Source: Hymenobacter plasmatis
Lineage (GTDB): Bacteria; Bacteroidota; Bacteroidia; Cytophagales; Hymenobacteraceae
Reading direction: 5' to 3'
DNA length: 64,000 nucleotides
NCBI RefSeq assembly: GCF_020711255.1
Contig: NZ_JAJFAW010000009.1
Coordinates: 1-64,000 of the forward strand
Shown here: one piece after another, positions 41,353 through 51,431 of the stretch
Position numbering within the stretch: the stretch's first letter is position 1
How the letters are laid out: every line of letters begins with the position of its first letter
Notes under the pieces: model-generated
The model's input: the letters and a program-made list of their open reading frames with translations, nothing else
Databases searched by the model: none
What the model was told of the DNA's origin: nothing
Made by a program: the position numbers and the translations under genes

Positions 41353-44300
41353 CTAGCGCATCAGCACCAGCTTGCCCCAATCGTTCTTGAAGGCCTGGTC
41401 GCCGGCGGTTTCGCGGCGGCCAAACTGCCCGGCCGGGTCGTCCAGCGACACGCGGTAGAGGTAGGTGCCGTTGGCCAACCGGTCGCCGTAGGTGTCGGTG
41501 CCATCCCAGGCAAAGTCGGTGATGTTGTTGCCGATGTGCAGGGGGCCCAATTCTTCTTTGTAAATCTCGCGCACCACCCGGCCCGTCAGGGTCATTATTT
41601 GAATCTTCATGTTGCGCGGCAGCTCATTGCCGGTCACGGTAAACACGAAGCGGGCCTTGCTGATAACCGGGTTGGGATACGGGTAAACGTTGGTGATTTT
41701 CGACGCCTTCACCACCTCAAACTTAACCTGAAAATCCTGCGAGCCGGCGTTGGCATTGCGGGGGTCGCGGCCCTGCACGCGCAGCGTGTACATGCCGTCA
41801 TCGAGCGGCTTGCCGGCGCCGGGGCGGTACTCCAGCTTGGCCACACTGCCTTGGGTGGCATCCACGCTGAAGTTAATTTCCGGGCCATTCAGGTCCACCA
41901 CCACGGGGGTACTGGAGCCGGGCTTGAGCAGCGTGACGGTAAACACGGTGCGGTCGGTGAACGGGTTCAGCTTGTCTTCGTCGTTGAGCTGAATATTGAT
42001 GACCGGGGTCGAAGAAACCAGCTCGCCGTTGAGGATGTGGCGGCCGTCAAACGCCACGTCCAGGGTGGGCGGCACGTTGTTGTCGTCCACCGTGAAGGGG
42101 TCCAGTATCAGCTCGTTGTTGGTATACAGCTGCTCGGGCTGAGTGCGCGGGTTCACAAATACCTCGATAACGAAGGTGCCATACTGTTTTTTCACGTCCA
42201 GGCTCACGGGAATGGTAGCAGTGGCGCCGGCCGCCAGCACACCCGGGAAGGTTATGTCGAAGGTTTTCACTACGGCTCCGGTGGTGGTGTTGCGCAGATT
42301 TACCTGAGCCTTGAGTGGAGCCAGGAAATCTACATCAGACACGTTCTGGAACTTGGCATTGAAGGTGATGATGCCCGTGTCGACAGCTTGTTTGGCCAGG
42401 GTGGCGGGGGCGTAGCTTATGGCCGGCTCCAGGTCGCGGCGCACGATGCCTTCAGGCAGGCCCCGGTAGGTTACCAGCCACTGGCGCAGCTGCGGCGGGA
42501 TGCGCGTCACAGAGTCGCCGAGGGCCAGCTCAAGCCGCAGATACGGATACTGAGCGGCCGAAACCGCCAGCGGCTGGGCCGACGACGTGACATTGGGCAA
42601 CACCACCGTTTCGCGGCCGAGCGGGTCAATGGCCACCACGCTCAGGGTGTGGTAGCCACTGGGCGTGGCGTTGCGAATGGTGGAGTACAGATTCAGCCAG
42701 TCTTTGGCCGGCCCAATGCGGGGCGACACGATACGGCCAGCGGTGGCAGGCTGCTGCAGCAAACCGCGCAGCTCAATAAGTTGATTGTAGGTCGGCGTGG
42801 CCAGGCTGCGGTCCGGCCCCACTTCACTGATGAGGCGGCCCGACGTAGCAGTAAGCTTCTGGCCCACCAAGGCCAGCGGCTCGCCATCGGCCAGCTGGGT
42901 AATCAGCCGCGAGCCCAGCAGAGTTTGCAGGGTAGATTTCAGCGAAGCCGGCAGCAGCGAATAGCGCAGGCGGTTAGCCGATACCAGGGCTACGTACGAG
43001 CCGGCCGGCACTGCCGCCAGGAAGCTGGCCAGCTGCTGCTGGCGCGTGGCGCTGTAGTTCAGGTTGTCCAGCGTATCAAGCGGCGTGGTACCGGTGGGGT
43101 CGCTGGCGGAGAAATAGTAGAAGTAATTGGGCGCCTGCCCGCAGCGCTGGTACGTGCTGGGCATTGTCACGGAGCGCAAGCTGCCCGCCTCGTACACCGC
43201 CAGCAGCAGGTTGGGCGAGTTTACGCCGCATCCTGCTACCGACGGCATGGCTGCCCCCGCCGTTTGCAGGTAGATGCCGGTGGCATTCTGCGAAGTGTTT
43301 TGGGCCGTAAACGTGGGTGCACTGCGGGGCACGCCCCCGCCCCGGGTGCGCATCAGGATGGGTATCTGGTTGGGAACAAAAGTCCAGGCGCCCGAGGGAA
43401 CGGTCACGTCGACCCCGGTGCGGGTGGTGCGCTGAAACTGGCCGTAGTGGCTCTGCGACCAGCCGCCTGGGCTGCTGGGAATAACGCGGAACGAGGAAGT
43501 AACCCAACTGCCGTCTTCGCCAGGGGCCGGTGTATGAAAGCGGGCGCGCCAGTACCACACCACGCTGTCGCGTGGGGCCACCGAGGGAAGGGTGGGCTGC
43601 CATTCGGCCACCACGCCCGCCGTGATGAGGGGGGCGCGCTGCACAAGGCCGCTGTTGAAAGTAGGCACAGTATCCAGCTCAAAATCGTAGCCGCGCTGCG
43701 GGCCGTTGCGGTCGTTGGTCTGCACCACCAGCTTGGGCAGATTGGTGGTCACAATCGCAAATTCATAGGGCTTAAGCACCGTGAGGCCCCCTTGCAGGAA
43801 GGTAAAGTTAATCTGCGCCGAGTTGTTGGTTTCGCTGATTTCGGCTACCCGGTTGTTGGGGTCCAACTCCACCAGGAAGGTGCTGTTACCCGCGTAGGCC
43901 GGCGTGTTGGGCAGCGTGAGGGCATACGTGGTATCGCGAACCCAGGCTTGCCGAAGCGAAAACGAGTAAACCAGCGGCGAGGATTGGCCGGCTATTCTCC
44001 GGGTCACCTTAATCTCAACCGGGTCGTAAGTAATCTTACCGGGATTCGACACCCCTACATTCAAGATAAAGTCGGTGGAGGAGCCCTTGACGGGCCCCTG
44101 CCCCAGCGAAGGTGTGATGGACAGCGTGGCGGCACTGGTAATAAAGTCGGGCCGCTCGGGCGCAAATAGCGCCAGTGCCGGGTCGCCTTGCCAGCCGGTG
44201 GCCAGCAACTGCTCTATGCCGATTTCATCGCTAAAATACGGGGTATTCTGCAGGCGTCGCACCGCCTCGTTGTGTACCGCCGTAATGGGCTTGCCGTACC

Positions 44301-46563
44301 ACTGCGGGTTGTTGAAGAGCAGCGTGTACATGGTATCCACGGCAATTTCGAGCCGGTCGGGGTAGCTGAATCCGTACTCGCCCAACGAGCCCAACGCTCC
44401 CTTTCGGTCCGCAAACAGCCAGTCTTCTATGATAGTGGGCGCCGCGGTAAAGGTGTGGTTGGCGGCACAGCCATTCATGAAGAAGAAGGGGTACTTGCCT
44501 GGGTTATTATAAGAAGGGTCTGCCGGCGTGCCGAAATTCAGCGCGAAGGTGTTGTTGGAGCCGTGGCCGAAATAGGTCATCAGGGAGATGCCGGCGTTCA
44601 GTTCGTTAGAAATATTAACGCTTACCGGCAGGGCCGATTGCCGGGAGATGGTGGTCACCTTCCCCCCGAAATAGGGGCGTTCAACACGCATCTTATTCCG
44701 GTCCATGATGCCCGTGAAATAGACGGCCTCGCTCGCGTCTTTCCCGCCTATCAGGTGTAGCACGTTTTTGCGCCAGGGCTCCGGACCCAGGGCTTCGTGG
44801 GTACGCAGCTTACCCAGGTAGTTCATTATCTGCTGGGGCGTGGTAACGGTAAGGCGGCCGGTGCGCAGCTTGGGCACAAAATCGTTCGCCTGGAAGTTGG
44901 CCGTAATCAGGTTATCAGACACCGCCCGCGAGCTGGTGGGCACCAGGTCCAAGCCCCGCTCGCCGGTGCCGCGGGCCGTGGTGCGGGTATACGTTTCAAA
45001 GCGGTTGCTGCCGCCAATCAGCGGCTCCGACGGCACAATGCCTTTGCCCAACAGCAACAGGTAGCGGTTGGCATTGGAGGGGGCGCCGGCAGCCAGCCAG
45101 AGGCCAAAGTGGCGCATGGCCAGCCACGACCGTTCGCCATAGTGAAACTGGTCGTAGAGCTGTGCGGTGGTTATCAGCAGGGTGTCGTAGCCCCCTCCGG
45201 CCGTGGAGGCGCGGTATTTGGCGTACTCTTTGGCCGCGTTGGCCACGCTGGTGCCGCCGTCGGTAGCCGGGCCGTAGAGCTGGCGGTGCGATACAATGGC
45301 GAAGTTGACCGTGGCCTGGTTGATAACCCGAAACCGCACCTTGGTAGCGGCTGGGGGCACAAACGGGCGCTGCGCATCGGCCAGCAGCAGCCGGCGCGAC
45401 TGGGCCTGCGTGGCACTCGGAAACACAAACCGACGGCCCAGCGGCCCAAGGGTCTGGGCGGCGGTGGGCGCAATGCGCTGCACGTTCCAGGGGTCCTGAA
45501 TGTCGTAGCCCACCACCGAGGCGGGAATGCTGTCGACCTCAAACGTGGCCGGGCCGCCCAGTAGCGAGTCGTTGGCGAATGCCAGCTGGCGGCGGGGCCC
45601 CAGCCAGCGGTTGGCCTGGGGCGCCACCACCCGAATGAAGGCGCGGCGATAGTTATCGGCCGAGGTGCCCGTACCCGCAGTGCTGCCCGAAAGCCGGACG
45701 GTGACCAGGCCATTCGGCCCAATTTCGGCGCGTTGGAGCGCGTACTTGCCGCCGGCGTGGGCATAGCTGTTAAACACCAAGCGGGCCAATGACCGGTAGG
45801 TATTCGTGGCGGTGTTGAGCACCAGCACTTCCACGTTGTGCGGCGCGTTGGTGGCGCCCACTAGCCGCAGCTCCAGGCTGGGCGCGGGGGCGGGGCCCGT
45901 GGCGGGCACGGCCCGCAGAACGGTGTCGGTGGCAGTGGTGGCCACCCCGTTGAGCTGGCTCGAGAAATAGCCTTCGCCGGACTCCACCCACGGCAGGAAC
46001 GTCACGTCGCGCGGAGCGTCGCCGAAGGCTTCGGTTTCCAACTTCAGGCTGCTGGCCAGGCGCCAGGCGTGCGGGGTGCCGCCGGCGGTCACCGGCTCGG
46101 CCATGCGCTTGGCGGCGGGGGCGTTGGGCCCGGGGTAGGTCAGAAAGTAAGCGGCGGTATCGGTATAAAAGCTATAGAGCTTGTGGGGCTGGTCGGAGGC
46201 GTTCTTGTACAGGTCGCGGTCGAGCTGGCCGTCATTGCGCTGGCCGTAAAACTCCAGGTAAGTATTGGCATCGAACACATTGCGCGTTCCGCCCTGGTAC
46301 ACGGCCACTTCGCGGCCCCGGCGCCAGAGCTGCAGGCGGCTGGGGTCGATGTCGCTCAGGCCGGCCTGGGTCAGGTACTGGTAGCTCAGGCGGTGAATGC
46401 CGTCCTGCGTTACGCGCACCTTGTAGTACTGCTGGCTGGGCACTATCCATTCGTTGCCGTAGGGCCCCGACTGCGCCAGCGCCGCCGGGCCGCTCAGGGC
46501 CAACACCAGTAACCAAATCAACCACCCAAACCCCTTCTTTTTAGTAGTAGGTATGTTTTCCAT
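41353..46563 (-). CDS. porU2: T9SS sortase, PorU2-like C25 cysteine peptidase
   Basis: PorU-type sortases cut the C-terminal signal of T9SS cargo at the outer membrane and attach cargo to lipopolysaccharide. This 1736-residue protein has a signal peptide (WLLVLALSGPAALAQ), an N-terminal propeptide-like region with WRRGREVAVYQGG, and a gingipain C25 domain with His667 in YFGHGSNN and Cys699 in MNGCAAN, 32 residues apart as in gingipains. Two CARDB-like beta domains (around 860-950 and 1400-1500) follow, and a FlgD/Ig-like C-terminus (PYPNPV ... NGTYLYRVSL). The size fits PorU2 rather than the roughly 1150-residue PorU. The PorV-like gene lies immediately upstream on the same strand. Confidence 0.88.
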   Translation of the reverse strand: MENIPTTKKKGFGWLIWLLVLALSGPAALAQSGPYGNEWIVPSQQYYKVRVTQDGIHRLSYQYLTQAGLSDIDPSRLQLWRRGREVAVYQGGTRNVFDANTYLEFYGQRNDGQLDRDLYKNASDQPHKLYSFYTDTAAYFLTYPGPNAPAAKRMAEPVTAGGTPHAWRLASSLKLETEAFGDAPRDVTFLPWVESGEGYFSSQLNGVATTATDTVLRAVPATGPAPAPSLELRLVGATNAPHNVEVLVLNTATNTYRSLARLVFNSYAHAGGKYALQRAEIGPNGLVTVRLSGSTAGTGTSADNYRRAFIRVVAPQANRWLGPRRQLAFANDSLLGGPATFEVDSIPASVVGYDIQDPWNVQRIAPTAAQTLGPLGRRFVFPSATQAQSRRLLLADAQRPFVPPAATKVRFRVINQATVNFAIVSHRQLYGPATDGGTSVANAAKEYAKYRASTAGGGYDTLLITTAQLYDQFHYGERSWLAMRHFGLWLAAGAPSNANRYLLLLGKGIVPSEPLIGGSNRFETYTRTTARGTGERGLDLVPTSSRAVSDNLITANFQANDFVPKLRTGRLTVTTPQQIMNYLGKLRTHEALGPEPWRKNVLHLIGGKDASEAVYFTGIMDRNKMRVERPYFGGKVTTISRQSALPVSVNISNELNAGISLMTYFGHGSNNTFALNFGTPADPSYNNPGKYPFFFMNGCAANHTFTAAPTIIEDWLFADRKGALGSLGEYGFSYPDRLEIAVDTMYTLLFNNPQWYGKPITAVHNEAVRRLQNTPYFSDEIGIEQLLATGWQGDPALALFAPERPDFITSAATLSITPSLGQGPVKGSSTDFILNVGVSNPGKITYDPVEIKVTRRIAGQSSPLVYSFSLRQAWVRDTTYALTLPNTPAYAGNSTFLVELDPNNRVAEISETNNSAQINFTFLQGGLTVLKPYEFAIVTTNLPKLVVQTNDRNGPQRGYDFELDTVPTFNSGLVQRAPLITAGVVAEWQPTLPSVAPRDSVVWYWRARFHTPAPGEDGSWVTSSFRVIPSSPGGWSQSHYGQFQRTTRTGVDVTVPSGAWTFVPNQIPILMRTRGGGVPRSAPTFTAQNTSQNATGIYLQTAGAAMPSVAGCGVNSPNLLLAVYEAGSLRSVTMPSTYQRCGQAPNYFYYFSASDPTGTTPLDTLDNLNYSATRQQQLASFLAAVPAGSYVALVSANRLRYSLLPASLKSTLQTLLGSRLITQLADGEPLALVGQKLTATSGRLISEVGPDRSLATPTYNQLIELRGLLQQPATAGRIVSPRIGPAKDWLNLYSTIRNATPSGYHTLSVVAIDPLGRETVVLPNVTSSAQPLAVSAAQYPYLRLELALGDSVTRIPPQLRQWLVTYRGLPEGIVRRDLEPAISYAPATLAKQAVDTGIITFNAKFQNVSDVDFLAPLKAQVNLRNTTTGAVVKTFDITFPGVLAAGATATIPVSLDVKKQYGTFVIEVFVNPRTQPEQLYTNNELILDPFTVDDNNVPPTLDVAFDGRHILNGELVSSTPVINIQLNDEDKLNPFTDRTVFTVTLLKPGSSTPVVVDLNGPEINFSVDATQGSVAKLEYRPGAGKPLDDGMYTLRVQGRDPRNANAGSQDFQVKFEVVKASKITNVYPYPNPVISKARFVFTVTGNELPRNMKIQIMTLTGRVVREIYKEELGPLHIGNNITDFAWDGTDTYGDRLANGTYLYRVSLDDPAGQFGRRETAGDQAFKNDWGKLVLMR

Positions 46564-46642
46564 TCTTAACTATATAGTCTTTTTTAGAGCGCACATCAAC
46601 CAGCTTCGCACCAATGGGCGAGCAGGCCAGGTCGGGTAATTA

Positions 46643-47782
46643 TTATTTGAGGCCGTAGCCCAACGACACGATAAGCGAGTTGGTTTGGGAGGCGCTGCCA
46701 AGCTTTTCGACCGCCAGGCGCGACAACGCCAAGTCGATGCGCAAGCCGCTTACGGCTACCCCCGCGCCGAGGCTGTACTGGCCCTTCCAGCTGCTGCCAT
46801 AGGTGCCGCCGGCATTGGCGGTGAAATCCTGAATCTTCTGGTAGTTGCCGGCCCCGCCGCGCAAAAACACCAGGTCTTTGTAGCCCAATTCCATACCGAT
46901 GCGGGGGTCCACGCTCACGGCACGGGTCGAGATGGGCGTGTTGCGCTGGCCGTCGGTGGTGGCTTCCAGGTCGACGGCTACCAGGGCCGAGAACTCCTTG
47001 GGCAGCACAAAGCGGCGGCCCGCCCCGAGCACAAAGCGCGGCAGCGTGATTTCAGCGCTGTTCTTGGGGGTGGGGTCATTGCCGTTGGCAATAGTGCTGC
47101 TCACGCCCTTCTGGTATTCGTCGGCGTTGATGTTCCACTGGGTGAAGGTGGTGGTGATGTCGCGGGCCATCAGGCCCAGGTTCCAGCCCTTGTAGTTGTA
47201 CTGCAGGCCGGCGTCGATGCCAAAGCCGTAGCCGTGGGCGAACTTGCCGATGTTGCGGTAGATGATTTTGCCGTTGGCCCCCAGGCTCAGGCCTTCCACG
47301 TTGCCCAGCTTGCGGGAATACGAGAGCAGCAAGGCGTAGTCGGCCACCGAGAAGAACTCAATCTTGCTGTAATCGACGTAGCCGTACTCGTTGATGAGGT
47401 TGCGGGTGTCGGCAATGTTGTCGACGCCGAGGCGCATCACGCTCGCGCCGATGGCGCTTTTGTCGTCGAGCGGCATGGAAAACGCGGCGTAGTCGTTTTT
47501 CACCACGCCCGAAAACAGCTCGGAGTGCATCAGTACGCCGTCGTACTTGTGGGTTTGGTTGACCAGGCCGGCGGGGTTCCAGTAGCCGGCGGTGGCATTA
47601 TCGGCCAGGCTCACCTGCACTTTGCCCATGCCCAGGGCCCGGGCCCCCACCCCAATGTTCAGAAATTCATTGCTGTACTTGGGCGTTTTGGTGGATTGCG
47701 CGGCGGCCGGGACTGCCAGCGCGGCCGTAGCGCCCATAAAAAGCAGCCTACGGGCGGTAGAGGAAAGTTGGAGCATAAGCAA
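46643..47782 (-). CDS. PorV/PorQ family outer-membrane protein
   Basis: A 379-residue beta-barrel protein with signal peptide (AALAVPAAAQ). The opening FLNIGVGARALGMGKVQVSLADNATAGYWNPAGL is the hallmark of the PorV/PorQ/FadL-like barrel family used by the Type IX system; the last residues (LIVSLGYGLK) end in the usual aromatic strand. PorV shuttles cargo from the translocon to the PorU sortase. Adjacency (80 bases) to the PorU2-like gene supports the same partnership here. Whether it is PorV itself or a paralogue cannot be told from sequence. Confidence 0.88.
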   Translation of the reverse strand: MLMLQLSSTARRLLFMGATAALAVPAAAQSTKTPKYSNEFLNIGVGARALGMGKVQVSLADNATAGYWNPAGLVNQTHKYDGVLMHSELFSGVVKNDYAAFSMPLDDKSAIGASVMRLGVDNIADTRNLINEYGYVDYSKIEFFSVADYALLLSYSRKLGNVEGLSLGANGKIIYRNIGKFAHGYGFGIDAGLQYNYKGWNLGLMARDITTTFTQWNINADEYQKGVSSTIANGNDPTPKNSAEITLPRFVLGAGRRFVLPKEFSALVAVDLEATTDGQRNTPISTRAVSVDPRIGMELGYKDLVFLRGGAGNYQKIQDFTANAGGTYGSSWKGQYSLGAGVAVSGLRIDLALSRLAVEKLGSASQTNSLIVSLGYGLK

Positions 47783-48197
47783 GACGGCGGGTTAGAGTAG
47801 CGCCGACGGAACGCAAGTTACTTCATTATAGTGCGGCACTAAAGTGCCTGCACCCGCAAATACCGGGCCCGGCCCCAAACCGGCGGTGCCGGCCAGCGTT
47901 CGGGTAGCGGCAGCCGGGCTTAGCGCGGGCCGTAGCCCGGACCAGGTTGGGCCAATAGCCTTCTGTTGCCGGGCCTCTTCTCGGATGAAATCGACCGACC
48001 AAAGCGTGGCTCAATAAAATTTCAGAGGGCAATAAGAGATATTCAGCTTTTTCTATCTGAAAATTTTCTTGCTGATTATCAATTATTAACGAAATTTATT
48101 CGCGATTATGCAGGAATTATTCATCCAGTACCTTGCTTTACAAAGTACCTACCATACATTTGTACTGTTTCTCACCCACTAGCTAATCGCAACGCCC
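47783..48197. other. Divergent region between the PorV-like gene and padR
   Basis: A 415-base gap. The right part (48030-48170) is strongly AT-rich and contains the PadR promoter. The left part is GC-rich and shows no recognisable element. I see no clean -7 box for the PorV-like gene. Confidence 0.6.
48133..48162 (+). promoter_or_regulatory. Promoter of the padR operon with operator-like palindrome
   Basis: TTG (48133-48135) and TACATTTG (48155-48162) are 19 bases apart. The -7 box is part of TACA-TT-TGTA (48155-48164), and AGTAC/GTACT (48144-48148 and 48162-48166) add a second inverted repeat. PadR proteins bind ATGT/ACAT-type palindromes, so self-repression is likely. Confidence 0.6.
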
Positions 48198-48545
48198 ATG
48201 AAACTCGAGAACACCCAGGTTCAGATGCGCAAGGGAATCCTTGAATTCTGCATCCTGGAAATTATCGCCCGCGGCGAAGCCTACGCCTCCGACATGCTGG
48301 AGGAGTTGACTTCGGCCCGCATGATAGTGGTGGAGGGTACGCTCTACCCGCTGCTTACCCGCCTCAAAAATGCTTCGCTGCTGGACTATGTCTGGAAGGA
48401 AAGCACCAGCGGCCCACCCCGCAAATACTACACCCTCACGGACACCGGCCGCCAGTTTCTGGCTGAGCTGCGCGATACCTGGGAGGAAATGGCCACCTCG
48501 GTGGGCATCATCCGGCACAGCGCTCCGCCGAAGCCCGTTGCTTGA
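48198..48545 (+). CDS. PadR family transcriptional regulator
   Basis: A 115-residue winged-helix repressor. It has MRKGILEFCILEIIARGEAYASDMLEEL at the start, VVEGTLYPLLTRLKNASLLDY for the recognition helix and wing, and RKYYTLTDTGRQFL, all standard for PadR. It lies 64 bases before the PspC-GIN gene, a pairing frequent in Bacteroidota; it probably senses envelope or membrane status together with that protein. Ligand unknown. Confidence 0.93.
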   Translation: MKLENTQVQMRKGILEFCILEIIARGEAYASDMLEELTSARMIVVEGTLYPLLTRLKNASLLDYVWKESTSGPPRKYYTLTDTGRQFLAELRDTWEEMATSVGIIRHSAPPKPVA

Positions 48546-48609
48546 TTATCGCCTTCTTTTTCCTTCTTCACTCACCAAGATTTAAACGGCTTTTTTTCAG
48601 CCTTTTACC

Positions 48610-51288
48610 ATGAAAAAGAACATCAGTATTAACCTGCAAGGGATTATCTTTCACATCGAGGAAGATGGCTACGAGGTGCTTAGCCGCTACCTAGCCGAGG
48701 TGAAAGCGCACTTCGCCAACTACCGAGGCCACGAAGACATTGTGGCCGACATCGAAGGGCGGATTGCAGAGATTTTTTCGGCGCGCCTCTCTCCTACCCA
48801 ACAGGTTATCGGCCTGGAAGACGTGGAGGCCATGACCGCCAAAATGGGCCGAGTGAGCGACTTTGCTCCCGACGCCGACGAGGACGACGAAGCCACTGAA
48901 ACAACCACCAGCAGCCCCCTAGGCGCAGGCGGCTACACCACCGGCAGCACGTATGGCCAGACCGGCGCCTACGGCACCGCCACCGCCGCACCGGCTTCTA
49001 CCGAGCCCAAGCGCTTGTACCGCGACATGGCCCACCGCAAAATCGCGGGGGTGTGCGCAGGCATCGCCCAGTATTTCCTCATCAACCCCCTGTGGGTGCG
49101 CTTGGGCTTCCTGGCCTTGCTGCTCTTCCGCCCGGTGGTGAGCACCATTAGCTTCGGCACCGTGCACATGAGCCACAACGACGGCTTGTCGGGCTTTGCC
49201 TTCCTGACCTACATCGTGCTGTGGATTGCGCTGCCCAAGCGCTACGATGCTCCCACGCCGACTGACACCATGGTGAACAGCGGCCCGCTGGCCGGCCGCC
49301 GGTTGTTTCGCGACACCAGCACGGCAAAAATTGCCGGCGTGGCCAGTGGCCTGGCCGCCTACTTCAACATTGACGTGACCCTGGTGCGGGTGATTCTCCT
49401 GGCCGGCCTGTTTGCGGGCGGCTTCACCTTCCTGCTCTATATCATCATGTGGATTGTCTTGCCCGAAGCCAAAACGGTTTCGGACAAGATGCGCATGCGC
49501 GGCGACGCCGTGACCCTGGAAGGCTACGACAGCAGCCTGCGCAATAACGCCCTGGCCGCCGATGGCCCCGTCACCACCAACCGCCCCGTGGGGGCTTTTG
49601 TGGAAGATGCGGCCCGCAGCCTGCGCCCGTTGGTTGACTTTATTGGCTCGGCCATTCGCATTGTTGCCGGCGTGCTCCTCACCATTGGCGGCTTCTCGCT
49701 GCTGCTCGCGCTGGCCATCATGCTGGGCGCCGGCATTGGGCTGATTCCAAACTCCGAGAACATTGTGGCCGGGGACGTACCCGCCCACGTGCTGCTGAAC
49801 GGCGTGCCCACCTGGGGCCTGCTGGCCGGATTCTTTGCTGCCGCCATTCCCGCCCTGGCGCTGCTGCTCGCCGGCCTGAACCTGCTGCTGCGCCGCTCCC
49901 TGATGTCCCGTACCGTGAGCTTGTCGCTGCTTGGGCTGTGGCTGCTCAGCGTGGTGGGCGTCACGATGGCCATTGCCCAGCAAAGCCGCCAGTTTCAGTA
50001 CGATGCCGAAGTAGAGCAGCTGGAGCGCTACCCCGCCATCAGCACCCCAGTGGTGATGCTGGACGCCCGCAACGTGGACCGCGAGTGGGAACAGCACGTG
50101 GACGTACGCCTCGCCGCCGCCGATAGCGGCCGCGCCGTGGAAGTTCTCCGCACGCTGAGCGCCAAAGGCCCCAACGAAGAAACGGCCCGCCGCAACGCCC
50201 TCTCGTCCATCGACTACACGGTGCGCGCAAGCGGCGACTCCTCGCTGGTATTTGACGACCATTTTTCCTTCCTGCCCGGGGCCAAGTACCGCAAGCAGGA
50301 GCTGGCCCTCACCATCCGCCTGCCCCGCGACCGCACGTTCCGCATCAGCTCCCGTTTTGCCCACAACATGCTCAACGACGAGAACTTTGTGAACGACCGC
50401 CGGCCCAACGACCCCGAAAACTACCAGTACCGCCTGCGCGGCAACCGCCTGGAGTGCATTGGCTGCACCGAAAAGGACTTGGGCCGCATGGATAACGAGG
50501 AAGATTCCAACGTCAACATCAACATTGACTCCGATGATGATGACGACAATGACAACGACGGCGACTCCGACGCCAACAACAGCGGCACCACACTCAACTA
50601 CGGCGGTGCGCCCTCCTTCGACACCGACCTGAACAGCTACGGCAGCGGCCGCCGCACGTTCTCAGAAGCCGGCTTCACGCGAGTGGATGTGGCCGGCGGC
50701 TACCGGGTGGTGGTGCGCCACAGCAATGGCTTCAAAGTAGAAGCCGGCGGCGACGAAGGCGTGCTCAACGACATGCGGGTGGAGCGCGACGGCAACACCA
50801 TAAAAATCAAGCCCCGCACCAGCGTTTCCTTTTTTGGCCGCAACTGGAACCGGCGCGAACAAAAGGTGCTCATCCGCATCGACATGCCCAACGTGGAAGA
50901 CCTGGAGCTAAACGGTGGTGTGGAAGCTGACCTCGGCGGCTTCGACCGGCAAGACCGCCTGCATGTGCAGCAAGCTGGCGCCAGCCACCTGCGCCTCAAC
51001 GGCAACTACGGCACCCTGAAAATTGAGCAGGCCGGGGCCTGCCGCACCACCGCCACCGGCCGGGCCGATGTGCTCGACCTCGACGCCGCCGGCGCCTGCG
51101 AATTGGCCGGCGCCAACCTGCAAACCCGCACCGCCACCGTGGACCTGGCCGGCGTGTGCAAAGCCCGCCTCAACGTGAGCGAAAGCCTGCGCGGCGACGC
51201 CGTGGGTGCCAGCGAAATTGCCTACAGCGGCAAGCCCAACAGCGTGAAAGTAGACGCCACCGGCCCCTCCAGCATCAAGCGACTGTAG
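48610..51288 (+). CDS. PspC-PspC-GIN membrane protein
   Basis: An 892-residue fusion. Residues 1-85 are a conserved N-terminal region (MKKNISINLQGIIFHIEEDGYEVL). Two PspC domains follow (KRLYRDMAHRKIAGVCAGIAQYF, about 133-200, and RLFRDTSTAKIAGVASGLAAYF, about 225-283), each with a membrane helix pair. Further membrane segments lie between 340 and 455. An Asp-rich linker at about 637-657 (DDDDDNDNDGDSDANN) precedes a C-terminal GIN/DUF2807 beta-helix (about 690-890, with repeats such as LRLNGNYGTLKIEQAGA). PspC proteins couple to phage-shock type envelope stress responses; GIN domains are auto-transporting adhesin-like. Inferred role: envelope stress sensing under PadR control. Confidence 0.9.
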   Translation: MKKNISINLQGIIFHIEEDGYEVLSRYLAEVKAHFANYRGHEDIVADIEGRIAEIFSARLSPTQQVIGLEDVEAMTAKMGRVSDFAPDADEDDEATETTTSSPLGAGGYTTGSTYGQTGAYGTATAAPASTEPKRLYRDMAHRKIAGVCAGIAQYFLINPLWVRLGFLALLLFRPVVSTISFGTVHMSHNDGLSGFAFLTYIVLWIALPKRYDAPTPTDTMVNSGPLAGRRLFRDTSTAKIAGVASGLAAYFNIDVTLVRVILLAGLFAGGFTFLLYIIMWIVLPEAKTVSDKMRMRGDAVTLEGYDSSLRNNALAADGPVTTNRPVGAFVEDAARSLRPLVDFIGSAIRIVAGVLLTIGGFSLLLALAIMLGAGIGLIPNSENIVAGDVPAHVLLNGVPTWGLLAGFFAAAIPALALLLAGLNLLLRRSLMSRTVSLSLLGLWLLSVVGVTMAIAQQSRQFQYDAEVEQLERYPAISTPVVMLDARNVDREWEQHVDVRLAAADSGRAVEVLRTLSAKGPNEETARRNALSSIDYTVRASGDSSLVFDDHFSFLPGAKYRKQELALTIRLPRDRTFRISSRFAHNMLNDENFVNDRRPNDPENYQYRLRGNRLECIGCTEKDLGRMDNEEDSNVNINIDSDDDDDNDNDGDSDANNSGTTLNYGGAPSFDTDLNSYGSGRRTFSEAGFTRVDVAGGYRVVVRHSNGFKVEAGGDEGVLNDMRVERDGNTIKIKPRTSVSFFGRNWNRREQKVLIRIDMPNVEDLELNGGVEADLGGFDRQDRLHVQQAGASHLRLNGNYGTLKIEQAGACRTTATGRADVLDLDAAGACELAGANLQTRTATVDLAGVCKARLNVSESLRGDAVGASEIAYSGKPNSVKVDATGPSSIKRL

Positions 51289-51431
51289 AGCGTGGCAACC
51301 CCCTGACCGGCCAGCTGCTACCAGTGGGCTGGCTGGCCCAATCCGGGAGGCGCATCACTAATTTTCAGGTATTTAACCAGCCTTCACGCAACTTTCGCCG
51401 TATGATTACCTCTATATCCTGAATAAAGAAG

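Noticed and set aside
41308..44169. Very long open frame on the plus strand opposite the PorU2-like gene
   Set aside because: GC-rich codon bias of the real gene leaves the antisense frame open; the translation is His/Gly/Val-rich with no recognisable domain.
48919..50364. Long minus-strand frame opposite the PspC-GIN gene
   Set aside because: Antisense shadow with low-complexity composition; no signal or domain.
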